DNA from: an uncultured Bacteroidales bacterium
GTDB taxonomy: Bacteria > Bacteroidota > Bacteroidia > Bacteroidales > Marinilabiliaceae
DNA: 5,316 bases
Assembly: GCA_934725785.1 (NCBI GenBank)
Contig: CAKVCS010000081.1
Location: 1 to 5,316, forward strand
Reading direction: 5' to 3'
Part shown: positions 1-5,161 of the stretch, piece after piece
Numbering within the stretch: the first letter of the stretch is position 1
How the letters are laid out: every line of letters begins with the position of its first letter
Position numbers and translations under genes: made by a program
Notes under the pieces: generated by a model
Seen by the model: the letters and a program-made list of their open reading frames with translations, nothing else
Database searches by the model: none
Told to the model about the DNA's origin: nothing

Positions 1-2
1 AG

Positions 3-62
3 TATGAGATGATTTTCCGAGCCAAGATACTCGACTTCTACAGAGGCGTCGAGATCGAGTGA
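3..62 (+). CDS. C-terminal end of an unidentified upstream gene (partial)
   Basis: An open frame enters from the left edge and ends at a TGA at 60-62. The visible tail reads YEMIFRAKILDFYRGVEIE. Its codon use is like that of the following gene, it lies on the same strand, and it stops 60 bases before that gene, so a shared transcript is possible. Nineteen residues are too few to name a family, and I do not recognise one. The frame is supported only by its openness and by the spacing to the next gene. Confidence 0.5.
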   Translation, partial: YEMIFRAKILDFYRGVEIE

Positions 63-70
63 CAAATTTG

Positions 71-96
71 GGCGCGCGCGCCAGCCGACAATTGTC
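71..96. repeat. Two adjacent perfect palindromes upstream of the coiled-coil gene
   Basis: GGCGCGCGCGCC (71-82) and GACAATTGTC (87-96) are both perfect self-complementary sequences, separated by four bases, in the 60-base gap between the two plus-strand genes. The first is an alternating purine/pyrimidine GC tract. They could be protein-binding sites or chance; no known operator is recognised. Confidence 0.4.
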
Positions 97-122
97 TTAT
101 GTGAGTTATCTTCGCGGACGTT

Positions 123-992
123 ATGAATGTCAGCAAGAAACACATTATCATCGCGGCGTCGGCAGTCGGCGTCGTCATTGCAGCCCTCGTCGCACTGATT
201 CTGCACGGCAGGAGCCAGATGTCTGAGATGACTGAGGTTTTCACCGAGGAGCGCGACCAGCTCACGTCGCAGTACGAGGATCTCTACGTGGAGTACGATG
301 GCATAAAGGCCGGAAACGATTCGCTCGACAATCTGCTGTCTGAGCAGAGGGCCAGGGTGGAGCAGCTTACCGAGGAACTTAAGACTCTGAGGGCCAGCAA
401 CGCCCGCCGAATAAAGGAGTTGCAGGGTGAGCTGACGACGTTGCGGACCGTCATGCGCAGTTTCATCGTGCAGATTGACTCGCTCAACCGCACCAACACC
501 GCGCTCCGACAGGAGAACGACGACATGCGGGGTCGGCTTGCGGAGGCCAACACCGCGCGGGCCAGCCTCCAGGAGCAGAACGAGAACCTGAACCAGAAGG
601 TGGCAACGGCGGCGAGGCTCGAGGCCAAGGACATGGTGGTCGCGACCCTCAACGCCAAGGGGCGTCCGACTGGCAGCCTGGCCAAGATTGCCAAGGTGAA
701 GGTGTCGTTCACCATCGCCAAGAACATATCGGCCGAAGTCGGCATGAGGGACGTGTTCTTGCGCATAACCCGCCCCGATGGCGACGTGCTCTTCCACTCC
801 AAGTCCGACACTTTCCGTTTTGAGGACTCGGACATAAACTACTCCGCCAAGAGGTCTATTGAGTACGGGGGCGAGGATACGCCATCGTCAGTGGTTTACG
901 ATGTCCAGATGGGAGATCTGATGGAGGGCGCCTACGAAGCTGAGCTCTTCGCTGGCGGCGCGGTTATAGGCCGGGTAACGTTCAGCATCTAA
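123..992 (+). CDS. Membrane-anchored coiled-coil protein of unknown function
   Basis: This 289-residue protein has three visible parts. Residues about 7-28 form a single hydrophobic segment after a short basic N-terminus (MNVSKKH), which fits a signal anchor with the rest outside the cytoplasm. Residues about 33-165 are rich in Glu, Gln, Arg, Leu and Asn with heptad-like spacing (for example LSEQRARVEQLTEELKTLR) and contain no Pro, so a long coiled coil is likely. Residues about 185-289 change to alternating hydrophobic and polar residues with Gly, typical of a small beta-rich domain (VKVSFTIAKN, RDVFLRITRPDGDVLFHS, and a C-terminal strand GRVTFSI). Proteins of this layout are common in Bacteroidota and usually carry no functional name; similarity to SMC-like proteins would come only from the coiled coil. 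No enzyme motif is visible. The ATG at 123 is chosen because it directly precedes the anchor. The gene ends with TAA and is followed by two hairpins. Confidence 0.85.
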   Translation: MNVSKKHIIIAASAVGVVIAALVALILHGRSQMSEMTEVFTEERDQLTSQYEDLYVEYDGIKAGNDSLDNLLSEQRARVEQLTEELKTLRASNARRIKELQGELTTLRTVMRSFIVQIDSLNRTNTALRQENDDMRGRLAEANTARASLQEQNENLNQKVATAARLEAKDMVVATLNAKGRPTGSLAKIAKVKVSFTIAKNISAEVGMRDVFLRITRPDGDVLFHSKSDTFRFEDSDINYSAKRSIEYGGEDTPSSVVYDVQMGDLMEGAYEAELFAGGAVIGRVTFSI

Positions 993-1022
993 TCCGCGTC
1001 CCCGCTTTTTTGGGGGTAACAC

Positions 1023-1062
1023 CCGCCCAGCAGCGTTGGCTTTATCCAACGCTGCTGGGCGG
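1023..1062 (+). terminator. Strong hairpin, likely terminator of the coiled-coil gene
   Basis: A perfect 17-bp inverted repeat (arms 1023-1039 and 1046-1062, CCGCCCAGCAGCGTTGG and its complement) encloses a six-base loop, CTTTAT. It begins 31 bases after the stop codon of the plus-strand gene. The following bases are AGTCCTTTTG, a short T tract, so it reads as an intrinsic terminator on the plus strand. The minus strand has no T tract after the stem. Confidence 0.75.
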
Positions 1063-1084
1063 AGTCCTTTTGCGAGTTTCGCCA

Positions 1085-1100
1085 CCGGAGGGCCGGAGGG
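1085..1100. repeat. Tandem 8-bp repeat CCGGAGGG x2
   Basis: Two exact head-to-tail copies of CCGGAGGG (1085-1092 and 1093-1100) lie between the two hairpins in the convergent gap. They are too short to assign a role. Confidence 0.35.
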
Positions 1101-1133
1101 CTTCCATATGAGCGCCCAAGAGCCGTCTCAACG

Positions 1134-1181
1134 GCGAATCCCGCCATGCGTCGCAGTCGTGCGTGCATAGGCGGGATTCGC
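1134..1181. terminator. Second hairpin in the convergent gap
   Basis: Perfect 12-bp arms (GCGAATCCCGCC at 1134-1145 and its complement at 1170-1181) enclose a 24-base interior that can pair further (ATGC with GCAT, CGCA with TGCG), giving a long, slightly bulged hairpin. It sits 31 bases beyond the stop of the minus-strand DUF493 gene and 141 bases beyond the stop of the plus-strand gene. Only the plus strand has a weak T-rich tail (TGTTTCCCCTTTCG). It probably serves transcript ends from one or both sides, but its direction is uncertain. Confidence 0.5.
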
Positions 1182-1212
1182 TGTTTCCCCTTTCGAGTCT
1201 TACGGCTTTTTT

Positions 1213-1506
1213 TTATAGGGATATGACGCCATCAATGGCGCAGGCCTTGCTCGTCACGTCAATCACGGCATCCGCCGACGTCATGGTCGCGACGCATGTA
1301 ACGCCCACGTATTTATCGCCATTGCTGTTTCTGAACCTTGTCTCGCCGTCTTGTGGCAGGGCCTCAAGCACCTTGTCAAGCTTCGCCCTGTCGTTCGGCA
1401 TTACGAATTTGAACATGTATTTCTGTGGCCACCTCTCCGCCATCAGTTTCTGGCGCAAGCGCTCCATCCCGGTGCGCATGTCGGCTATCTGTTGCTGTGT
1501 CAGCAT
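1213..1506 (-). CDS. DUF493 (YbeD-like) family protein
   Basis: This 97-residue protein matches the compact DUF493 fold from end to end: a helical start, then the first strand YMFKFVMPN (residues 30-38) after the WPQ turn, an acidic helix DKVLEALPQ, the strand pair RFRNSNGDKYVGVTCVATM, and the closing helix and strand ADAVIDVTSKACAIDGVISL. E. coli YbeD is the best-known member, at about the same length. The family has a small ferredoxin-like/ACT-like fold and no firmly assigned biochemical role. The gene starts at ATG 1506, 22 bases after the stop of the symporter gene on the same strand, so it is probably the second gene of that operon; I see no separate promoter in the gap. It ends with TAA at 1213-1215. 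It looks intact. Confidence 0.88.
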   Translation of the reverse strand: MLTQQQIADMRTGMERLRQKLMAERWPQKYMFKFVMPNDRAKLDKVLEALPQDGETRFRNSNGDKYVGVTCVATMTSADAVIDVTSKACAIDGVISL

Positions 1507-1528
1507 ATGTCTTTATGTTTTTTCTCTT

Positions 1529-2821
1529 TCAGTCTTTAATCTCGCCCTCTCTCCTGCGCGCGAAGTAGGCCTTGGTCTCGGCCGCCACGACGCCGGACAG
1601 CGCAAAGAGCGCAATCATGTTGGGCAGTGCCATGAGGCCGTTGAATATGTCGGCTATGCCCCATACGGCGGATATTGTCATATACGGGCCGATGAAGACA
1701 GCCGCGATGTAGAGCCATCTGTAGACGGTGACAATGCGCATGCGCCCGCCAGTCAAGTACTCCAGGCAGCGCTCCGAGTAGTAGTCCCAGCCGAGGATGG
1801 TTGTGAAGCCGAAGAGCACAAGCGACAGCATGACGAGGAAGTCGGTCGCCACCCTGGGGAGGAACGGGATGCCGGTGGCGAACGCGTTCATTGTCGCAAC
1901 CGCGCCCATCGGCGCGCTCTCGGTCAGGTAAGGCTGACCCGTCACGGTCAGGGCCAGGCCCGTCATGGAGCAGACGAGTATGGTGTCGAGGAATGTGCCG
2001 GTCATCGACACCAGGCCCTGGCGCACGCACTCCTTGGTCTGCGCTGCAGCCGCCGCGATGGGGGCCGAGCCGAGTCCCGCCTCGTTTGAGAATATGCCGC
2101 GGGCTATGCCCTTTTGCATTGAGCATATTATGGCGCCAATTGCGCCGCCGGCGACGGCCTCAAAGCCAAACGCGCTCTTGAATATCGTGACGATGGCGCC
2201 AGGAATAGCGGTTATGTTGCATATGAGTATGACAATCGCTACGACGATGTAAAGCACCACCATGGCCGGTATCACGCGCGTGCTGACCTTGCTTATACGT
2301 TTGAGCCCACCGATTAGCACGAGACCCACCAGCGCAGCCAGCAAGACAGAGGCTATGACGGTCACAAGGGAGTACTCGTTGCCCAAAATGGTCACGCCCC
2401 ACCTCGTGTTGGGGTCGAAGAACTGGGTGACGGCGCCGCATATGGAGTTCACCTGGGTGAACGTGCCTATGCCGAAGAGGCCGACGCAAATGCCGAAGAA
2501 GGCGAACACGCACGCCAGCCATTTCCACCTCCTGCCCATGCCGCGTTCGATGTAGTAGAACGGCCCGCCGAGAACGTGGCCCGCCTCGGAGTCGTAGCTC
2601 CTGTATTTGACGGCCAGCAGACCCTCGGAGTATTTGGTGGCCATGCCGAACAATGCGGCAATCCACATCCAGAACAGGGTGCCAGGCCCGCCCGTCACGT
2701 AGGCAGTGGCCACGCCCACTATGTTGCCGGTGCCGATGGTTGCCGACAGGGCAGTGCACAGCGCGCCGAAGCTCGACACCTCGCCCTTAGCCCCGTGCTC
2801 CACCTTCTCGTTGCGGAACAT
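1529..2821 (-). CDS. Large open part of the AGCS symporter, possible re-initiation product
   Basis: The 430-residue frame downstream of the TAG starts at ATG 2819-2821, two codons after the stop, a spacing where ribosomes can re-initiate. It carries all AGCS signature regions (GGPG block at residues 44-59, SNEAGLGSAP block at 245-262) but lacks the first transmembrane helix, which is on the 62-residue fragment. Whether a carrier without that helix, or one assembled from two chains, would work cannot be told here. An automated gene caller would probably report this part as a separate gene. Confidence 0.6.
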   Translation of the reverse strand: MFRNEKVEHGAKGEVSSFGALCTALSATIGTGNIVGVATAYVTGGPGTLFWMWIAALFGMATKYSEGLLAVKYRSYDSEAGHVLGGPFYYIERGMGRRWKWLACVFAFFGICVGLFGIGTFTQVNSICGAVTQFFDPNTRWGVTILGNEYSLVTVIASVLLAALVGLVLIGGLKRISKVSTRVIPAMVVLYIVVAIVILICNITAIPGAIVTIFKSAFGFEAVAGGAIGAIICSMQKGIARGIFSNEAGLGSAPIAAAAAQTKECVRQGLVSMTGTFLDTILVCSMTGLALTVTGQPYLTESAPMGAVATMNAFATGIPFLPRVATDFLVMLSLVLFGFTTILGWDYYSERCLEYLTGGRMRIVTVYRWLYIAAVFIGPYMTISAVWGIADIFNGLMALPNMIALFALSGVVAAETKAYFARRREGEIKD

Positions 2822-2824
2822 GTA

Positions 2825-3013
2825 CTAAAGGGCGAGGGGCAGCCGCGTGAACTGCATGCCGCCAAGCCTCACCGTCAGGAATATACCGCCGAAGAGTATC
2901 ACGATGATGAGGACAGGGACGGGCATGCCGCCTATCTCGAACGAAGTGCCCCATATCCTGTCGTCCACAGCGTTAACCCAGTCGGTGAATGTGTCAAGCC
3001 ACGTCTTTTCCAT
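2825..3013 (-). pseudogene. N-terminal fragment of the AGCS symporter (62 residues)
   Basis: This fragment holds the usual AGCS N-terminus: a short amphipathic start with DDRIWG, then one hydrophobic helix at residues 32-48 and the conserved RLGGMQFTRLPLAL run. It ends at the TAG at 2825-2827. It is not a separate gene: the next codons of the same frame continue the family sequence without a gap. Confidence 0.8.
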
Positions 3014-3044
3014 TCTCTTTGCTTAGTACGTAATTAATCAATTG

Positions 3045-3052
3045 CAAAATTA
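3045..3052 (-). promoter_or_regulatory. Bacteroidota-type -7 element for the symporter/DUF493 operon
   Basis: On the minus strand the bases read TAATTTTG, a perfect match to the TAnnTTTG element used by the primary sigma factor of Bacteroidota. It ends 31 bases upstream of the symporter ATG, giving a short AT-rich leader. A clear -33 TTTG box at the expected distance is missing, so the call rests on the -7 box, its position and the AT-rich surroundings. An SD-like AAGGAGG (minus strand, near 3063-3069) lies too far upstream to serve this start. Confidence 0.55.
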
Positions 3053-3160
3053 ATTATTTGAACCTCCTTCTTTTGTTAACGCATATTAAACAGCAGCCCG
3101 CCTCGCCCTTAATAACGCACGCCTTGTTCGCTGTGTCACAAATATTGCCGTATGTGTGCA

Positions 3161-3331
3161 AAATCAAGGGCAAGACGTGGTGGGCACGCATTTGACTTTA
3201 TGCAATATCGAGTGCGATGCCTTGTTCTCTGGGGGGGTATTGAAGTGTCTCGAGTATGTGTGGCTATGGAAAGAGCCCCGGGGCTTCAAGCCGCTACAGC
3301 GAGGAGGTCTGAGTCCTCTTGCCCTTGATTT
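3161..3331. repeat. 15-bp perfect inverted repeat spanning the methyltransferase 3' end
   Basis: AAATCAAGGGCAAGA at 3161-3175 is repeated in perfect inverted orientation at 3317-3331, with 141 bases between. The right copy lies inside the last codons of the methyltransferase relic (encoding QIKGKR); the left copy lies in the non-coding gap beyond its stop. A 15-base match of this kind is unlikely by chance in about 5 kb. It may be the trace of an inverted duplication or rearrangement at the edge of the relic. Confidence 0.5.
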
Positions 3332-3847
3332 GTTCCATTTGCGCTTGCTTCTTGATGATTTCGCTGACAGCCTCGCTGTAATCTTCCGGTGGCTCGGGGG
3401 CGGCTGTCTGTATATCATTGAGCAGACGGATTATAGACCTCCCCACTGCCCACGTCAGGTTGACAGGCACTGCGTTGCCTATCTGCTTGTATTTCTCTGC
3501 CAACGAACCCTGAAACTGCCAATGGTCAGGGAACGTCTGAATCCGTGCGTACTCCCTTACGCTGAGCGGGCGGGTCTCCAGCGGGTGGCATCATCCCGAG
3601 TGCCAAGCCGCCTGCGCCTGCGAATAGTTACACCGAGTTGTATCTGCGAAGAGGGGTGACGGCCGCCTCCGCCTCCCATGCGCTGTCGAGCATGGCGCGA
3701 ACCTCCGGGAGTGCGCCTATCTCCTCCATCAAAGAAGCCTCTGTTGCCATCATGCTTACGGAGTGGCAGGACGCCCTTTGCCCCCCAAGTTCTGACTGTC
3801 TGGTTTGACGTCCCCGTGAGTGCCGCAAGGTTGTTCTCTGATTGAAG
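3294..3847 (-). pseudogene. C5-cytosine DNA methyltransferase relic with large internal deletion
   Basis: Three minus-strand frames must be joined. Near 3847-3750 one frame reads a helix-turn-helix (NLAALTGTSNQTVRTW then LPLRKHD), as found at the N-terminus of some type II methyltransferases. The reading then shifts by one base near 3746-3765 to EASLMEEIGALPEVRAMLDS and TPLRRYNSV. A TAA (3628-3630) stands where Glu or Asp normally precedes motif I; then comes LFAGAGGLALGM (3592-3627), the S-adenosylmethionine-binding motif I. At about 3588-3594 the reading jumps to a third frame: [25 protein letters not shown] and motif [10 protein letters not shown] (3465-3491), ending in a 40-residue tail at TAG 3294. 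Motif IV with the catalytic Cys, motifs VI-VIII and the target recognition domain are absent. Whole enzymes are about 330-420 residues, so roughly 250 residues are missing. It cannot methylate DNA. The C-terminal wording resembles methyltransferases of GGNCC/GGWCC type, but specificity is a guess. The boundary with the endonuclease is approximate. Confidence 0.85.
3588..3594 (-). other. Deletion junction joining methyltransferase motif I to its C-terminus
   Basis: On the minus strand the bases around 3600-3581 read CTCGGGATGATGCCACCCGC. The left part is the end of motif I (L-G-M); TGC CAC CCG, from 3590 downward, starts the C-terminal block CHPLETRPL in a different frame. Nothing of the roughly 250 residues that normally separate the two lies between. 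At most two or three bases can be shared by both sides, so long direct repeats did not drive the deletion. Confidence 0.75.
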
Positions 3848-4300
3848 CTCCATCCTGTCTAAGCGCGACTTGTTCATCAAGTGTTTGAAGTGGCCGAGGA
3901 TTGTGGTAATGTCGTCTTTATTAATGGTCTGCGGCCCTGCCTTACATTGGCAATATTTGCGTCGCCCGTCAATAGCGTCTATAAATTCAATGTCTATGCC
4001 GTCAATGTCGGAAGCGCATCCCGTGACCTCCTTCAGCTGCGATATGAATATCTGGATGTTCTGTCAGAAACTCGTGTTGAGGCTCGTCCCCAGTATGCGC
4101 GGGAATACGAGGGCTTTTGCGAGGCTCTCCGGCGTCGTGTCTCCGCAGAGGAATGAGGCGAGGTAATTTATGAGAAAAGGGTTGACGTTGAAACTGCTCA
4201 AGTTCAGCTTCTTGAGGTTTTTCAGATGGTTTGGGATTATTATGGTGCGGAAATACTCCTTCCCGCTGTTTATAATGGCCCCTTTCTGTTTGTTGTCCAT
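3848..4300 (-). pseudogene. Type II restriction endonuclease relic (PD-(D/E)XK fold)
   Basis: From ATG 4298-4300 the frame reads MDNKQKGAIINSGKEYF and runs 78 codons to LVFPRILGTSLNTSF, where a TGA (4064-4066) interrupts it. The same frame continues QNIQIFISQLKEVTGCASD, GIDIEFIDAIDGRRKYCQCK, AGPQTINKDDITTILGHF. The usual wording at the break is SFGQN, so GGA-to-TGA is the simplest reading. Asp103 in GIDIEF and Lys120 in CQCK (counting the stop as a residue) fit the D...(E/Q)xK active site of PD-(D/E)XK restriction enzymes, and the AGPxTINKDD run after it is typical of one group of type II enzymes (perhaps PmeII-like; the family name is uncertain). Whole enzymes are about 280-330 residues, but here the similarity ends after about 150, at HLMNKSRLDRM, and runs into the methyltransferase N-terminus. 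The 3' boundary is therefore approximate. The first part is AT-richer than the neighbouring genes, suggesting acquisition from elsewhere. Confidence 0.82.
4064..4066 (-). other. Premature in-frame TGA in the endonuclease relic
   Basis: The codons on both sides stay in the same frame (AGT TTC TGA CAG AAC ATC), so a single substitution explains the break. A one-base change from GGA (Gly) would restore the sequence SFGQN expected in this group. Confidence 0.8.
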
Positions 4301-4364
4301 ATCCGCGCGCTTCAAACTAGTTCTGCTAAATTACTCAAACATTTGTTTACCGTCCACACGCGAT

Positions 4365-4392
4365 ATGGTAGCGTCCCATTTAAATCTGTCAA
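4365..4392 (-). promoter_or_regulatory. Possible promoter of the endonuclease relic
   Basis: The minus strand has TTGACA (plus-strand 4387-4392), then 16 bases, then TACCAT (4365-4370), 64 bases before the endonuclease ATG. This resembles a classical sigma-70 promoter rather than the Bacteroidota type, which could reflect a foreign origin or chance. No good TAnnTTTG element is seen on this strand here. Confidence 0.25.
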
Positions 4393-4411
4393 GATATGTT
4401 TACTATCTTTG
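4379..4411 (+). promoter_or_regulatory. Bacteroidota-type promoter of the RibD-C reductase gene
   Basis: TATCTTTG at 4404-4411 is a perfect TAnnTTTG -7 element. TTTA at 4379-4382, 21 bases upstream, differs by one base from the TTTG -33 box. The start codon lies 49 bases after the -7 element. The promoter is divergent from the endonuclease relic, so the reductase would be transcribed independently of it. Confidence 0.65.
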
Positions 4412-4423
4412 GCGCAGGGAACA

Positions 4424-4437
4424 GGGGGGCAGCCCCC
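4424..4437 (+). other. GC-only hairpin in the reductase leader
   Basis: GGGGGGCAGCCCCC can form a five-bp all-GC stem with a three- or four-base loop. It ends 23 bases before the start codon, inside the predicted leader. It may shape the 5' end of the transcript or slow ribosome loading; no T tract follows, so it is not an intrinsic terminator. Confidence 0.4.
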
Positions 4438-4460
4438 GAAACGACTACAAAACTGCCAAT

Positions 4461-5147
4461 ATGGAAAACAGACCTTTTACAATCTGCCACATGATGATGT
4501 CGGTCGATGGTCGCATAGACTGCGCAATGACCGAGCAGCTTGGCGACAGCGAAGCCTATTACACATCTCTCTCAAGCCTCAAGTGCCCCACCACGCTCAT
4601 CGGACGCGTCACGATGATGACGCATTATACCGACGGCTCAACCTTCGTCTCGTCAAGCCAGTCGCCTGTCGGAGCTGCCGTCAACGTCTCGCGGCTCGCC
4701 GACGGCTATTCCGCCGTGGTCGATACCCGTGGCACGCTCAATATTACCGCGGCTGAGTGTGACGGGCTGCCATTGCTCGTCGTCATGAGCGAGGACGCTC
4801 CCGCCGATTATGCCGAGCATCTCACGAGGCTCGGGGTCAACTGGATGGCGGTCGGCAAGGGCGGCGTGGACCTTGCCCGCATGGCGGAGTCCCTGTCCGC
4901 GAAGTTCGGTGTCGAGAGGCTCGCCGTCTTGGGCGGCGGGCGCATCAACGGCTCCATGCTCAGCGCCGGCCTCATTGACGAGGTTAGCGTAATCGTTGGG
5001 GCTGGGGTCGACGGTCGCCTGGGGCAGCCCTCGCTCTTTGACGGTGTCGCGGCCGACGCGTGGAGCGCCGCCCGGCTGCGCCTGCAAGGCGTGGCGAGGG
5101 TTGGCGATGATGCCGTGTGGCTCCGCTACGATGTCAGGCAAAAATAG
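4461..5147 (+). CDS. Stand-alone RibD C-terminal domain (DHFR-like) reductase
   Basis: This 228-residue protein is a single RibD-C domain, the dihydrofolate-reductase-like fold that in RibD reduces the ribosyl chain of a pyrimidine intermediate of riboflavin synthesis with NADPH. Visible landmarks are the opening strand ICHMMMSVDGRID (residues 8-20), IGRVTM (47-52), the central strand PLLVVMS (104-110), and the nucleotide-binding LGGGRINGSMLSAGLIDE (157-174), followed by the strand VSVIVGAG and a closing WLRYDV. There is no deaminase domain with its zinc motifs, and no riboflavin genes are nearby, so a true riboflavin role is unproven; stand-alone members are often called dihydrofolate reductase family proteins, and their substrates are mostly unknown. 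The frame is open upstream to 4170, but that part is antisense to the endonuclease relic, and ATG 4461 lies right before the conserved start and after a good promoter. It ends with TAG, showing that TAG is a real stop here. The cytoplasmic protein looks intact. Confidence 0.88.
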   Translation: MENRPFTICHMMMSVDGRIDCAMTEQLGDSEAYYTSLSSLKCPTTLIGRVTMMTHYTDGSTFVSSSQSPVGAAVNVSRLADGYSAVVDTRGTLNITAAECDGLPLLVVMSEDAPADYAEHLTRLGVNWMAVGKGGVDLARMAESLSAKFGVERLAVLGGGRINGSMLSAGLIDEVSVIVGAGVDGRLGQPSLFDGVAADAWSAARLRLQGVARVGDDAVWLRYDVRQK

Positions 5148-5161
5148 GGTAGGGCGCTGCT

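Larger units (their letters stand above)
1529..3013 (-). pseudogene. AGCS-family sodium:alanine/amino-acid symporter, interrupted by one in-frame TAG
   Basis: Read through, this is a complete 493-residue member of the alanine or glycine:cation symporter family, an inner-membrane carrier that imports small neutral amino acids with sodium. The start is ATG at 3011-3013, giving MEKTWLDTFTDWV and a first membrane helix (VPVLIIVILFGGIFLTV). After codon 62 a TAG (2825-2827) follows LPLAL; the same frame then resumes as YMFRNEK and stays open to TGA at 1529. Relatives usually have Lys or Arg at the interrupted place (xAFKYMFxNE), so an AAG-to-TAG change is a simple explanation. Downstream landmarks are intact: SATIGTGNIVGVATA, the family signature GGPGTLFWMWIAALFG, SNEAGLGSAPIAAAAAQT, and a C-terminal Arg/Glu-rich tail. 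No frameshift or deletion is seen. It could be a recent pseudogene, a sequence error, or a gene expressed by re-initiation. Confidence 0.85.

Noticed and set aside
1163..2089. Long plus-strand open frame of 308 codons
   Set aside because: It lies opposite the DUF493 and symporter genes, has low-complexity Arg/Gly/His-rich sequence in its second half, and matches no family. It is an antisense shadow caused by GC-rich codons.
2825..2827. TAG reassigned to an amino acid (alternative code or pyrrolysine)
   Set aside because: TAG ends the reductase gene at 5145-5147 and the methyltransferase frame at 3294-3296, and TGA and TAA also interrupt nearby frames. Simple mutation explains it better.
3121..3229. 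Direct repeat GCCTTGTTC (3121-3129 and 3219-3227) as possible insertion-site duplication
   Set aside because: Nine identical bases are expected by chance several times in a window of this size, and the copies do not bracket the relic.
3274..3285. AGCCCCGGGGCT palindrome just after the methyltransferase stop as a terminator
   Set aside because: As RNA it can form only a four-bp stem with a four-base loop and is followed by CTTTCC, too weak to call a terminator.
3581..3606. LGTRDDAT reading of the junction as a true methyltransferase C-terminal segment, implying a 15-base repeat shared with motif I
   Set aside because: The frame that gives [14 protein letters not shown] directly fits the known C-terminal wording of this type of methyltransferase without any further frameshift, so the other reading is probably coincidence.
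3156..3659. Plus-strand open frame of 167 codons over the methyltransferase relic
   Set aside because: The minus strand carries clear methyltransferase motifs here, while this frame shows none and has irregular composition.
4170..4460. Upstream extension of the reductase frame
   Set aside because: This part is antisense to the endonuclease relic and its promoter region. The conserved reductase sequence begins right after ATG 4461, which also follows the promoter at the right distance.
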